Origin: JAIVGV01 sp032229975
Lineage (GTDB): Bacteria > Acidobacteriota > Blastocatellia > Pyrinomonadales > Pyrinomonadaceae
DNA: 64,000 nucleotides
Direction of reading: 5' to 3'
Assembly: GCA_032229975.1 (NCBI GenBank)
Contig: JAVXVG010000022.1
Coordinates: 70,181 to 134,180 of the forward strand
Shown here: positions 24,644 through 34,600 of the stretch, in pieces
Layout: the number at the start of each line of letters is the position of its first letter
How positions within the stretch are numbered: the first letter of the stretch is position 1
Position numbers and translations under genes: made by a program
Notes under the pieces: model-generated
Seen by the model: the letters and a program-made list of their open reading frames with translations, nothing else
The model's database searches: none
Told to the model about the DNA's origin: nothing

Positions 24644-25785
24644 CGACACTTCCGATTCTCCCCGGCGCGACGCTTGGCGTGCTCGGCAGCGGTCAACTCG
24701 GTCGGATGTTCGCGCTCGCCGCGCGGCAGATGGGCTATCGCGTTCACACTTTCTCGCCCGCGCGCGACACGCCCACGGGTCAGGTTGCCGACAGAGAGAT
24801 CGTCGCTGCTTACGAAGACCTCGACGCCGTGCGCGAGTTTGCGCGCGGGGTTTCCGCCGTCACCTTCGAGTTCGAGAACGTGCCCGCCGCGACCGCCGCC
24901 GCGATCAATGAGATCGTGCCCGTGCGACCTTCGGGCGACGCGCTCCACATCACGCAGCACCGCATCCGCGAAAAAACTTTCCTTGCACGCCACGGCTTCC
25001 CCGTCACAAAGTTTCGTCGCGTCTCAACAGTCAAAGAGTTCAACGACGCGCTCACGGAGATCGGCTTACCCGCAGTCTTAAAGACCGCAGGCTTCGGCTA
25101 CGACGGCAAGGGCCAGTGGACGATCAGAGATGAGACGGAAGCCGCGACAGCCTTCGACGCTCTTGACGCGCGTGAGGGCATACTCGAAGCCTTCGTGCCC
25201 TTCGAGCGCGAAGTCTCCATCGTCGCCGCGCGCGGCTGCGATGGCGCGGTGACGAGCTACGGCGTCATCGAGAACGCGCACGCGCGCCACATCCTCGATC
25301 ACTCAATCGCTCCGGCCCGCGTCTCGCCACGCATCGCGCGCGAGGCTGAAGAGATCGCACGCGCGCTGCTCTCCGAACTCGACTACGTCGGCGTGCTCTG
25401 CGTCGAGTTGTTCTTGACGGCGGACGAAAAACTTTTCGTCAACGAACTCGCGCCGCGCCCGCACAACTCCGGCCACTTCTCAATCGAAGCCTGCGCGACC
25501 GGCCAGTTCGAGCAACAGGCGCGCGCGCTCTGCAATCTCCCGCTCGGCTCGACCGAACAACTCCGTCCCGCCGCGATGGCGAATCTTCTCGGCGACCTCT
25601 GGCAAGGGGGCGAGCCCGACTGGCGCGCGGCCCTCTCCGACCGGCGCGTCAAGCTACACCTCTACGGCAAACGCGACGCACGACCGGCGCGCAAGATGGG
25701 CCACCTCACCGCCCTCGCCGCGACCACCGACGAGGCCCTCCGCATAGTTCTCTCCGCGCGCGATGCGCTGACGCTTAATCGCTAG
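24610..25785 (+). CDS. purK: 5-(carboxyamino)imidazole ribonucleotide synthase
   Basis: PurK makes N5-CAIR from AIR, bicarbonate and ATP, feeding PurE encoded just upstream. The 391-residue ATP-grasp protein has the N-terminal GVLGSGQLGRMFALAARQMG, the FEFENVP segment, the ATP site AVLKTAGFGYDGKGQW and EAFVPFEREVSIVAAR, and the metal-binding VNELAPRPHNSGHFSIEAC. The first 12 residues (MSQSSSLITHHP) come from TCATCACTTATCACT repeat words; the true fold begins around ILPGATLGVLG. There is no better start between, so the repeat probably also supplies this N-terminus. Confidence 0.95.
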   Translation: MSQSSSLITHHPTLPILPGATLGVLGSGQLGRMFALAARQMGYRVHTFSPARDTPTGQVADREIVAAYEDLDAVREFARGVSAVTFEFENVPAATAAAINEIVPVRPSGDALHITQHRIREKTFLARHGFPVTKFRRVSTVKEFNDALTEIGLPAVLKTAGFGYDGKGQWTIRDETEAATAFDALDAREGILEAFVPFEREVSIVAARGCDGAVTSYGVIENAHARHILDHSIAPARVSPRIAREAEEIARALLSELDYVGVLCVELFLTADEKLFVNELAPRPHNSGHFSIEACATGQFEQQARALCNLPLGSTEQLRPAAMANLLGDLWQGGEPDWRAALSDRRVKLHLYGKRDARPARKMGHLTALAATTDEALRIVLSARDALTLNR

Positions 25786-25817
25786 AATTCCGCCAAACAG
25801 CCGCGACAAAAATTCTC

Positions 25818-25858
25818 TTGACCATCAAAACTTTTGTTGTACTATTGTCGTAGTACAA
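25818..25858 (+). promoter_or_regulatory. Promoter with overlapping palindromic operator for the GntR-SPFH pair
   Basis: TTGACC (25818-25823) and TACTAT (25840-25845) are spaced by 16 bases. The palindrome TTGTACTA-N6-TAGTACAA (25837-25844 and 25851-25858) covers the -10 and the start point. Its GTACTA/TAGTAC half-sites resemble operators of YtrA-type GntR regulators, and the gene directly downstream encodes one, so negative autoregulation is likely. The mRNA leader would be only about 15 bases. Confidence 0.75.
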
Positions 25859-25866
25859 TAGCGAAC

Positions 25867-26274
25867 ATGGCGCAGCAGTTCAACATCGACTCGCGACACC
25901 CGACGCCGATCTACGCACAGCTTGAGCGCGCGATCCGCTTCGCCATCGTGACGGGGCGGCTCTCGGTCGGCGATCAACTCCCGACCGTGCGACAGCTCGC
26001 CGTCGATCTGCGTGTCAACGCGAACACGGTCGCGAAAGTTTACGCGGAGTTGGAACGCACGGGAGTAGTTGAGACGCGGCGCGGCGTGGGCACGTTCGTG
26101 TTGACGAGCGATCTTCCCATGAGCGCGAGCGCGACGGGTCGCAAGGGGGCCACTGAACGCGCAGGCAAGCTGCGCGGTCTCGCGGAACGTTTTCTCGCCG
26201 ACGCGCACGCGCTCGGCTTTTCGCCCGAAGAGATGTTGGAACATCTTAGAGGGATCGTTGAAGAAGGAGTGTAA
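25867..26274 (+). CDS. GntR-family transcriptional regulator, YtrA subfamily
   Basis: The start at ATG 25867 (MAQQFNIDSRHPTPIY) is the first codon after the operator. The 135-residue protein has the GntR winged helix (PIYAQLERAIRFAIVTGRLSVGDQLPTVRQLAVDLRVNANTV interrupted only by family variation; wing TRRGVGTFV) and a short helical C-terminus (RFLADAHALGFSPEEMLEHL) instead of a ligand-binding domain. That short dimerisation tail is the YtrA hallmark. It is 5 bases from the SPFH gene, so it probably controls its own operon through the palindrome upstream. YtrA regulators usually pair with ABC transporters, which is not the case here. Confidence 0.9.
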   Translation: MAQQFNIDSRHPTPIYAQLERAIRFAIVTGRLSVGDQLPTVRQLAVDLRVNANTVAKVYAELERTGVVETRRGVGTFVLTSDLPMSASATGRKGATERAGKLRGLAERFLADAHALGFSPEEMLEHLRGIVEEGV

Positions 26275-26279
26275 GAGAG

Positions 26280-27221
26280 ATGGCTACCGGTTTAGAGTTG
26301 ATTCAGTCGAAGAAGAATCTCACGGCGGCGAACGCGCCGCGCATGAACGTGGTGTCGGCATTGATGCTGATCGTCCCGGCGGGGCTCGGCGTCGCGGCGA
26401 CCGTCATGATGCGCAAGCCCATCGGCGCGATTGTCGGCTTCCTGCTGGGGCTGCTGCTCGCGCAGTCGCCGCGCGTGGCGAAGCAGTGGGAGAAAGCGGT
26501 CGTGCTCAGGCTTGGCAAGTACGTCGGCCTTCGCGGGCCCGGCCTATTCTGGATCGTGCCCTTGCTTGATTCGATCTCGACTTACGTCGATCAGCGCATC
26601 ATCACGACGAGCTTCGCGGCGGAGCAGACCTTAACGTCCGACACCGTGCCAGTCAACGTCGATGCCGTCCTCTTCTGGATGGTCTATGACGCGGAGAAGG
26701 CCGCGCTCGAAGTGCAGGACTACCCGCAGGCTGTGAGCTGGGCGGCGCAGACCGCTCTGCGCGATATCATCGGTCGCACGTCGCTCTCGGAGTTGTTGAG
26801 AGGACGCGAGCAGATCGAAGCGGACTTGCAGCAGTTGATTGATCAACGCTCAAACCCGTGGGGCGTCACAGTGCAATCCGTCGAGATGCGCGACGTGATC
26901 ATCCCAGATTCTTTGCAGGACGCGATGTCGAGAGAGGCGCAGGCTTCACGTGAGAAGCGAGCGCGCATCATCCTCGGCGAAGCTGAAGTTGAGATCGCGC
27001 ACATGTTCGCGCAGGCGGCGAAGTCTTACGAGGGCAACCCGACGGCCCTGCACCTGCGAGCGATGAACATGCTCTACGAGGGCCTGAAGGAGAAAGGCGC
27101 GTTGATGCTCGTGCCGTCGTCTGCGGTCGAGTCGATGGGCATGGGGGGCCTTCTCGGCGCGGCGGCGTTCAGGCAGCAGATGTTGACTGAGCAAGACCCG
27201 AAGAAGACCGACACGGTCTAA
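26280..27221 (+). CDS. SPFH/band-7 domain protein, slipin-like
   Basis: The 313-residue protein has two adjacent N-terminal hydrophobic stretches (about 22-40 and 45-62), then the SPFH core: WEKAVVLRLGKYVGLRGPGLFWIVPLLDSI, with TYVDQRIITTSF, LTSDTVPVNVDAVLFWMV and the RDIIGRTSLSELLRGREQI block, followed by a helical region (SREAQASREKRARIILGEAEV). Slipins/stomatins form membrane-anchored rings or scaffolds. A typical NfeD partner is absent. It is the second gene of the GntR operon and is followed by a terminator. Confidence 0.88.
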   Translation: MATGLELIQSKKNLTAANAPRMNVVSALMLIVPAGLGVAATVMMRKPIGAIVGFLLGLLLAQSPRVAKQWEKAVVLRLGKYVGLRGPGLFWIVPLLDSISTYVDQRIITTSFAAEQTLTSDTVPVNVDAVLFWMVYDAEKAALEVQDYPQAVSWAAQTALRDIIGRTSLSELLRGREQIEADLQQLIDQRSNPWGVTVQSVEMRDVIIPDSLQDAMSREAQASREKRARIILGEAEVEIAHMFAQAAKSYEGNPTALHLRAMNMLYEGLKEKGALMLVPSSAVESMGMGGLLGAAAFRQQMLTEQDPKKTDTV

Positions 27222-27264
27222 CGATGAGAAACGCGATCTTCATTAACTAAGTGACGAAAGGAAG

Positions 27265-27304
27265 ATGGCTCGGAGAGTTCACACTCTCCGAGCCATTCGT
27301 TTTT
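27265..27304 (+). terminator. Rho-independent terminator
   Basis: A 14-bp perfect stem (27265-27278 with 27283-27296, arm ATGGCTCGGAGAGT), loop TCAC, then TCGTTTTT. It ends the GntR-SPFH operon and also faces the 3' end of the convergent DUF4097-like gene. Confidence 0.9.
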
Positions 27305-27326
27305 CAGATCGATGTGAGGGCGCGCG

Positions 27327-28169
27327 TCAGACGCCAGCGAAGTGGACGTTGCCGTGGATGCCGCTCATGCGTATGAGTGGGCCACCCGCGCCGATACGCG
27401 CGATCCACTTCGAGCGCGCGGCGTCCTTGATCGTCACGTTCTTGAGATCGTAGTCCACTTCGCCGCTAAAGCCACTCATGCGCACGTCTGCGTTTACATC
27501 CTGCGCGAGCCGGAGCACGATGTCGCCGTTGATGCCGGAGACGCGCACGCCTTCGTCCGTCGGATTTGCGACGCCGAAGGTAACGTTGCCGTTGACGCCG
27601 GAGAACTGTGCGTCGCCCGCCGCGCGCGCCACAGTGACCTCGCCGTTAACGCCGGAGACGCGCACCGCCCCTTCTAATTCGCCGACTCGCACCTCGCCGT
27701 TGATGCCACTCGTCGCCACTTCAACCTGCCGAGGGACTTTGAGCAAGACATGCTGGTGCGCGCTTCTGCCGCCGCCACCATGACCGACGAGCCAGCGCAG
27801 GAAACCCCAGCCGCCGTTGCCACGGTTCTCCGCGCGCACGGTGAGAAAGTCTGCGCCATGCTCGACCGTGATCTTGTGATATTCGAGATCGCGCGCGTCG
27901 CTCACATAGTTCTCGACGTGAATCTCCGCGACGTTACTATCCGTCGTCACGATCTCGACGGGCCCGTTGATGCCTGAGACCTCGACACGCGCGCCGGGCG
28001 CGAGCGTGTAAGAGTCGTTGACGATCTGCTCGTTCGCTCCAGTGCCCACTGTAAACGACTGCGCGCCGCCACTGCTGGCGTGGAAAATGTGGCCCGCGTG
28101 GAAGAGGTGATGACCCGCGAACCAAGCGACGATGATGGCAAGTGTCGCGACGAAAATTTTGAGTTTCAT
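27327..28169 (-). CDS. Secreted DUF4097-like beta-repeat protein
   Basis: This 280-residue protein begins with a signal or anchor helix (IFVATLAIIVAWFAGHH). After a Gly/Ser-rich linker it has repeated beta units spaced about 18-20 residues apart with SGINGPVEI, SGINGEVRV, SGVNGEVTV, SGVNGNVTF, SGINGDIVL, SGFSGEVDY and SGIHGNVHF, the pattern of the DUF4097 putative adhesin beta-solenoid. It is extracytoplasmic; the role is unknown. Members are often encoded with sigma factor/anti-sigma pairs, not seen here. Confidence 0.8.
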   Translation of the reverse strand: MKLKIFVATLAIIVAWFAGHHLFHAGHIFHASSGGAQSFTVGTGANEQIVNDSYTLAPGARVEVSGINGPVEIVTTDSNVAEIHVENYVSDARDLEYHKITVEHGADFLTVRAENRGNGGWGFLRWLVGHGGGGRSAHQHVLLKVPRQVEVATSGINGEVRVGELEGAVRVSGVNGEVTVARAAGDAQFSGVNGNVTFGVANPTDEGVRVSGINGDIVLRLAQDVNADVRMSGFSGEVDYDLKNVTIKDAARSKWIARIGAGGPLIRMSGIHGNVHFAGV

Positions 28170-28425
28170 AGTTTGCGATCCCTTCAGACTGACGATCCGA
28201 TTGTTTGAAGACTGCCGTCTCTTTTGATCCCAGCAGAGAGAACGATTAAAAGAGAGTGATGGTTCTATCTAATTAATGACGCGTTGAAAGGCTGAAGGAA
28301 GCGATGCGTCCGTCCGAGTCGCTGCATCACTTCCGCCTTTTACCTTCGCGCGCGGTTCTGTGGTAAATTTCCGTCGTCTGTTCATCTCCCAAACAACTCA
28401 AGGCATCTTCATCGAGGAGAATTTT
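28170..28425. other. Divergent intergenic region
   Basis: This 256-base spacer lies between the DUF4097-like gene (minus) and the S9 peptidase (plus). AAGGCTGAAGGAAGCGATGC (28289-28308) loosely opposes GCATCACTTCCGCCTTTT (28324-28341), a probable member of the inverted-word family. GTGGTAAATT at about 28360 could be a -10 region for the peptidase. Confidence 0.4.
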
Positions 28426-30501
28426 ATGAAACGTCTCGTCGCCTCGTCTCTCGCCTTTGCGCTCGTGCTCTGCGCGGCGGTCGTAGCTTCCGCGCAAACG
28501 GGCAAGCAGCCGCTCACCATCAATGATCTGCTCAAAGTCCGACGCGTCGGCGACTCGCAGCTCTCGCCCGATGGCCGATGGGTAGCTTACCAAGTCTCCG
28601 TGCCGGACGTTGAGGCGAACCGCAGCCGCACGCAACTCTATTTGATCCCTGCGGACGGCGGCACGCCGAAGCAGTTGACGAACGGCGCGGCGAGCGCGAC
28701 GAGTCCGCGATGGTCGCCCGACGGCAAGTGGATCATCTACGCGATGGGCGGGCAACTACACGCGATGGAGATCGCGACGGGACAAGACAAACAGATCACG
28801 AACATCTCGACGGGCGCAAGCGACGAGATCATTTCGCCCGATGGCCGGTGGATCGCGTTCGTCTCGGACGTGTTCGCGGACTGCGCCGACGATGCGTGCA
28901 ACAAGCAGCGCAATGAGCAGACGGAAGCGAACAAGGTCAAGGCTCACGTCGTCGAGGGCGGCTTGCTCTACCGGCATTGGACGGAGTGGAAGGGCGGCAA
29001 GCGCACGCACGTCTTCATCGTCTCGATGGACGGCGGCGCGGCCCGCGACGTGACGCCCGGCGACTTCGACGCACCGCCGTTCTCTCTGGGTGGCCCCACG
29101 GACTACGCCTTCTCGCCCGACTCGAAGGAACTCGCGTTTGCGCGCAACACGGATAAGGTCGGCGCGACCTCGACGAACAACGACATCTTCGTCGTGCCCG
29201 TCGCAGGCGGCGAAGCGCGGCGCATCACGGCGGACAACAGGGGATCGGATCAGTCGCCGCAGTATTCGCCCGACGGTCGCTACATCGCCTATCGCTCGCA
29301 AGCAACGGCGGGCTTCGAGAGTGATCGCTGGCGTCTGATGCTCTACGACCGCCAAGCGAATCGCTCGCGCGAACTGCTGAACAACTTCGACGCATACGTT
29401 GACAGCTTCACCTTCTCGCCCGACGGCAAGCTCATCTATTTCACTTCGGGCGAGCGCGGTCGCGCGCCCGTCTATGTCGTCTCGCTCGCAGATGGCCGCG
29501 CGACGAAGATACTCGAAGGCGAGAACGATGAGTTGCACGTTGCGCCCGATGGCAAGACGCTCTTCGTCTCTCGTTCGAGCGCGAGCGTGCCGACGGAGCT
29601 TTACTACGCGCGTCTCTCTTCGCCGACGAGTGTCGCGGGCGGCGCGAATGCCGTTGCACGTCTGACGAAGGAGAACGACGCCTTCCTCGCGAACTTCTAT
29701 TTGCCCGCGCCCGAAGAGTTGACGTGGACGGGCGGCGCGGGTGCGAAAGTTTCTGGCTGGTTCTTCAAGCCGATGAACTATGCGTCGAGCGGCGCGAAAG
29801 TTCCGCTCGTCGTCTTGATTCACGGTGGCCCTCAGGGGGCTTGGAGCGATGCTTGGAGCTATCGTTGGAATCCGCAGATCTACGTCTCGCAAGGCTACGC
29901 GGTGTTTATGCCGAATCCTCGCGGCTCGACCGGCTACGGCCAGCAGTTCACGAATGAGATTTCGGGCGACTGGGGCGGCAAGGTTGTTGACGACATCATG
30001 AACGGCACAGCCTTCGTGCTCTCGAAGTACAACGTTGATCGCGAGCGAATCGGCGCGGCGGGCGCGAGTTACGGCGGCTACATGATCGATTGGCTCTTGG
30101 GCCACAACAACGATCCGCGCGCGCACTTCAAAACTTTTGTCTCGCACGCGGGCGTCTTCAACCTGACGAGTATGTACGGCGTGACGGAGGAACTGTGGTT
30201 CGCCGAATGGGAGTTCAAGGGCACGCCCTACGACAACCCGGAGCTTTACGAGAAGTGGTCGCCGAATATGTTCGTCAAGAACTTCAACACGCCGACGCTT
30301 GTCACGCAGGGAGAGATCGACTTCCGCGTGCCCGTCGATCAGGGCCTGCAACTCTACACGGCCTTGCAGAAGCGCGGCGTCGAATCGAAGCTCGTCGTCT
30401 TCCCCGACGAGGGCCACTGGATTTTGAAGCCGCAGAACTCGCAGTTCTGGTACACGACCGTCCTCGATTGGCTGAACAAGCACCTGAAGCCGACCACCTG
30501 A
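28426..30501 (+). CDS. Secreted S9-family prolyl oligopeptidase
   Basis: The start at ATG 28426 follows GAGGAG and opens a signal peptide (SSLAFALVLCAAVVASAQ). The 691-residue protein has an N-terminal beta-propeller with repeated LSPDGRWVAY, WSPDGKWIIY and YSPDGRYIAY (WD40-like/TolB type) blades, then an alpha/beta-hydrolase domain: VVLIHGGPQGAWSD, NPRGSTGYGQQF, catalytic Ser548 in GASYGGYM, Asp632 in GEIDFRVP and His664 in EGHWI. Such enzymes trim peptides, often dipeptidyl or acylaminoacyl peptidases; export to the periplasm is inferred. An unusual DDACNKQRNEQ loop sits in the propeller. Confidence 0.93.
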   Translation: MKRLVASSLAFALVLCAAVVASAQTGKQPLTINDLLKVRRVGDSQLSPDGRWVAYQVSVPDVEANRSRTQLYLIPADGGTPKQLTNGAASATSPRWSPDGKWIIYAMGGQLHAMEIATGQDKQITNISTGASDEIISPDGRWIAFVSDVFADCADDACNKQRNEQTEANKVKAHVVEGGLLYRHWTEWKGGKRTHVFIVSMDGGAARDVTPGDFDAPPFSLGGPTDYAFSPDSKELAFARNTDKVGATSTNNDIFVVPVAGGEARRITADNRGSDQSPQYSPDGRYIAYRSQATAGFESDRWRLMLYDRQANRSRELLNNFDAYVDSFTFSPDGKLIYFTSGERGRAPVYVVSLADGRATKILEGENDELHVAPDGKTLFVSRSSASVPTELYYARLSSPTSVAGGANAVARLTKENDAFLANFYLPAPEELTWTGGAGAKVSGWFFKPMNYASSGAKVPLVVLIHGGPQGAWSDAWSYRWNPQIYVSQGYAVFMPNPRGSTGYGQQFTNEISGDWGGKVVDDIMNGTAFVLSKYNVDRERIGAAGASYGGYMIDWLLGHNNDPRAHFKTFVSHAGVFNLTSMYGVTEELWFAEWEFKGTPYDNPELYEKWSPNMFVKNFNTPTLVTQGEIDFRVPVDQGLQLYTALQKRGVESKLVVFPDEGHWILKPQNSQFWYTTVLDWLNKHLKPTT

Positions 30502-30525
30502 GAGCGCGATATAGAAATTGCGGAC

Positions 30526-30583
30526 GAGAAGCGAGAGGCGCGCAGGTGATCATCAAAGAGTCATCACGCGCCTCTCGCTTCTC
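30526..30583. terminator. 17-bp hairpin after the S9 peptidase, no U tract
   Basis: Arms 30526-30542 and 30567-30583 (GAGAAGCGAGAGGCGCG and complement) are perfect, with a GGTGAT/ATCA inner pairing. No T run follows, so termination is possible but not certain. Confidence 0.55.
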
Positions 30584-30785
30584 AGAAGATGATCTCATCA
30601 CGCGCAATGTCGATTGACTGCGCAGTCACATTGGGGCATCATGCCTGCGCCAAGCGGCGGCAAGTCCCAACTCTCGCAGCGGCACGTAGTCAACTCTTCT
30701 GCCGTCTAACGCAAAATCTTCCTAAGACCTTCTACCCGTCGCCCTTCCGTCTTCTCAAGACGCGCCCGAAAGGAGTTTTAGTATC

Positions 30786-31337
30786 ATGTCAACTTTCAAG
30801 CACGGTCTTCCTCTCGCGCTCGCATCGGGCGTGCTCCTGCTCATCTTCTGTGCGGGTGGTCCATTACACGCACAGGGACTGCCCACTCGGATGGAACGCT
30901 CGGACGATCCGCTCAACCGCGATCCGAAGCGACCGAATTCCTACGAGATCAACACCGAACAGCAGAACGCTGTGCAGGGCAAGGAGATTGAGCGCGCACT
31001 ACGCGATGGCAACGAGGCGACCAACGCTACGCCGCCGCGTTACAGCGATGCAGAGAAGTCGTATCAAGCGGCACTCAAGCTCAACCCGAAGGAGGCGCGC
31101 GCCTACCTCGGTCTCGGCAGGCTCTACGCCGCGCAGAATCGCGCGGATGACGCTGCGACGGCTTTCAAAAAGGCCATCGAGGTCAAGCCGAAACTCGCCG
31201 AAGCCTACTTCAACCTCGGTATGATCTACGCCGCCACGGGTAAGAAGGAGGCCGCGCTCGAACAGCACCATGCGCTGCAAGGACTCAACGTCGATCTCGC
31301 TAAGCGACTCAAAGAGTTCATCGACAAGCAGTCTTGA
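30786..31337 (+). CDS. Exported TPR protein
   Basis: This 183-residue protein is preceded by AAAGGAG and starts with a signal peptide (LALASGVLLLIFCAGGPLHA). A polar stretch follows (RMERSDDPLNRDPKRPNSYE), then about three TPR units (AEKSYQAALKLNPKEARAYL, AAQNRADDAATAFKKAI, YFNLGMIYAATGKKEAALEQ). It is likely a periplasmic or outer-membrane-associated assembly protein; there is no lipobox. A good terminator follows, so it is monocistronic. Confidence 0.85.
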   Translation: MSTFKHGLPLALASGVLLLIFCAGGPLHAQGLPTRMERSDDPLNRDPKRPNSYEINTEQQNAVQGKEIERALRDGNEATNATPPRYSDAEKSYQAALKLNPKEARAYLGLGRLYAAQNRADDAATAFKKAIEVKPKLAEAYFNLGMIYAATGKKEAALEQHHALQGLNVDLAKRLKEFIDKQS

Positions 31338-31388
31338 GCAAGATCACTCTGGGGCGCGGCGCACGACCGAGCCGCGTACTGATAAAAA

Positions 31389-31433
31389 AATAGCCCGCCG
31401 AGCCCCGTGCTCCGGCGGGTTATTCATTTTTTT
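31389..31433 (+). terminator. Rho-independent terminator
   Basis: Stem AATAGCCCGCCG (31389-31400) pairs with CGGCGGGTTATT (31413-31424) with one G-U pair, followed by CATTTTTTT. It lies 51 bases after the TPR gene stop. Confidence 0.85.
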
Positions 31434-31654
31434 GAATAACTCTTATAGAAACCTGTAAACAACCATCCAAGCCGCCCCAGCCGCCTCATGCCCGCGCGAA
31501 GGTTTAACTGCGCTTATCACAGACTTTAGTCGCACACGGACGCACACTCCGCAGAGCGGTCGTCTTAGAGGTACAAAAGTTGCCAATCCAATCAACAGCA
31601 ATGGTAGCCAACTACAACAGTAACTTTTTCACGATTCACTCCAGGAGGTTCTAC

Positions 31655-34600
31655 ATGGACGGTTTTCGTAAACTCGCGCGAATCCTTAGCGCGGCGCTCA
31701 TCGTTATCGCCTGCACGATGGCGGCGCATGCACAGGCCACGACGGGTAATGTGCGCGGCACAGTGACCGACCCGAACGGGGCGGTCGTTGCCGGCGCGGA
31801 ATTGACCATCACCAAGAAATCGACCGGCGTCTCGAGCACAACTCGCTCCGGCGATCAGGGCGAATTCGCATTTAACAACCTGCCGGTCGGCGACGATTAC
31901 ACCATCGCCGTCAAGGCTGCCAACTTCAAGGGCCTCTCGCTGACGAACGTCAAGGTCGAGTTGAACCAGACGACCGACGTGCCTGCGGCGTTGCAGGTCG
32001 GCGCGGTCGGCGAGACTGTCGAAGTCACGGCGGGCGGCGCGGAACTCGTTGACACGACGACGGCGAACCTCTCCAAGAGTTTCGATAGTCGTCAGGTGGT
32101 CGAACTCGCGCAGACGAGCCTCGGCGGCGCGGGCGTCAACAACCTCGCGCTCATCGCTCCGAACGTCTCCTCTTCGGGCGGCGTCGGTGTGGGCACGGGC
32201 GGCTCGGTCGGCGGTCAACGCCCGCGCGACAACAACTTCGTGCTCGACGGCATCGACAACAACGACAAGTCAGTGACGGGCCCTCAGAGCTACATCTCGC
32301 CGGAAGAAGTGGCGGAGTTCTCGCTCCTCCAGAATCAGTTCTCGGCGGAGTTCGCACGCTCGAACGGCGGTCAGTTCATCACCGTCACCAAGAGCGGCAC
32401 GAACAACTTCCACGGCTCCTTCTACGCCTTCGACCGCAACAAGCACTTCAACGCGCTTGACACACAGTTGAAGCTCGCTGGCGTGACGCGCAATGAGAAT
32501 CCGCGCCTCGACTACCTGCGCGCCGGCGCAAACGTCAGCGGCCCCATCTATCTGCCGCGCTTCGGCGAGGGCGGCAAGGCGTACCACAGTGGGAAAGACA
32601 AGCTCTTCTTCTTCAGCTCCTACGAGCGCTTGCAGCAGGGCACGGGCGCTTCCGCCGGCTCGATCTTCACGCCGACTGCGGCAGGCTTCGCTGCTCTGAG
32701 GGGCCTCTCCGGGCTCTCCGCGACGAACCTCGCCGTGTTCAGCCAGTACGTTCCCGTTTCCGGCGCTAACGACGCGGGCTTCGCCTCTGTCAACGGCGTG
32801 AATATCCCGCTCGGCACAGTGTTCGTCGCCGCGCCGAACTTCTTCAAGCAGAACCACGTGGTCGAGAACGTCGACTACAACCAGAGCAGCAACACGCAGC
32901 ACAAGTTCCGCTTCACGCTGACGAACCTCGCCGACATCGACAACGCGGCGACGCTGCCCGTCTTCTTTAATGCGATCCCAAGCAAGCAGCGTTTGTTCTC
33001 CTACACGATGCTGCACAACTTCACGTCGAAGCTGATCAACGAGACGCGCCTCGCGTTCCGTCGCTCCTCGACGAACTTCCAAGTGCCAAGCATCGCCTTC
33101 CCCGGACTCGCCGAGTTCCCGAATCTTTCGATTGACGAGCTGGGCATCAACATCGGGCCCGATCCGAACGCGCCGCAGTTCGGCATTGAGAACAACTATC
33201 AGGTGATCGATAACATCACCTACCTCGCGGGCAATCACTCGCTCAAATTCGGCGGCGACTTCCGCGACCTTATCTCGCCGCAGAGCTTCTCGCAGCGCGT
33301 CCGTGGCGACTACGAGTACAGCGACATCCAGACGTTCCTGCGCGACCAGAGCCCGGACGTGTTCGGCGAGCGCAATGCCGGCAACAACATCTACTACGGC
33401 AACCAGCACATCCTCTACGCCTTCGTGCAGGACGACTGGCGCTTCCGCCCGAATTTGACCTTAAACATGGGCGTCAACTACTCCTACCAGCAAGTGCCTC
33501 TGGGCGCGCGCACGAGTCAGGCCCTTAACTCCATCTCGTCGGTTCCGGGACTGCTCACGTTCAGTGCGCCGAAGTCACAGACGAGGAACTTCGCCCCGAA
33601 GGTTGGCTTCGCCTACTCGCCCAACTACAAGAGCGGAATGCTCGGCTCACTCTTCGGCGAAGGCGGCAAGACCTCGATCCGCGCCGGCTTCTCGATGGGC
33701 TACGATTACATCTTCGACAACCTGTACATCCTGTCGAACCCGCCGCAGCTTCAGCAGACGAACGACTGCCCTGACGCCGCTCTCTGCCCGACGACCAACT
33801 TCCTTGCGCGTGGTGGTCTGCCGAACACTCCGGTCAATATCACCAGCGCGGCCACTGCGCGTGCCAATACCGGCGCGTTCATCCCCGATCAGCAGGTTCC
33901 CTACTCGCTGACGTGGACGGGCAGCATCCAACGCCAGTTCATGAAGGACTGGTCAGTTGAATTTCGCTACCTCGGCACGCGCGGCGTCCACCTGCTCACG
34001 CAGAACCGCATCAACGTGCAGGCGAAGGTCGATCCCGATCTTGGTCTAAGTGGTCTGCCCACGTTCATCACTCGCCCGTCGCAGTCGCAGATCGACGCGA
34101 TGGGGCTGTCGCTGGGGGACATCAACGCGCGCCCGCGCCTTCTTCCGAACTACGCTGCCGCCGGTTTCACCAGCAACGTCGTGGCGTTCCTCTCGAACGG
34201 CAACTCGATCTACCACGCCGGTTCGGTTCAACTCCAGAGACGCTTCTCGAAGGGCCTGCAGATGAGCAGCGCCTACACCTTGAGCCACCTGATCGATGAT
34301 ACGACCGCCGAGGTCTTCTCGACCGTCTTGAGCCCGCGCCGCGTTCAGAACTTCCAGAACCTGCGCGCCGAGCGTGCCAACTCGGCCCTCGATCACCGTC
34401 ACCGCTTCGTCAACTCGGCGATCTACGAGTTGCCGTGGTTCCGTAACGACTCGAACCACTTCCTGCGCACGGCCCTCGGTGGCTTTAGCCTTGCCGGAAC
34501 ATACACGATCGAGTCCGGTGAGCAGGTAACTGTCCGCAGTGGAACCGACGCCAACTTGAACGGCGACTCGGCGGGCGACCGCGCCATCTTTAATCCTTCG

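Noticed and set aside
28756..30483. A 575-codon minus-strand frame opposite the exported S9 peptidase
   Set aside because: The sense strand encodes catalytic Ser, Asp and His motifs, a signal peptide and a ribosome-binding site. The antisense frame is compositionally a shadow.
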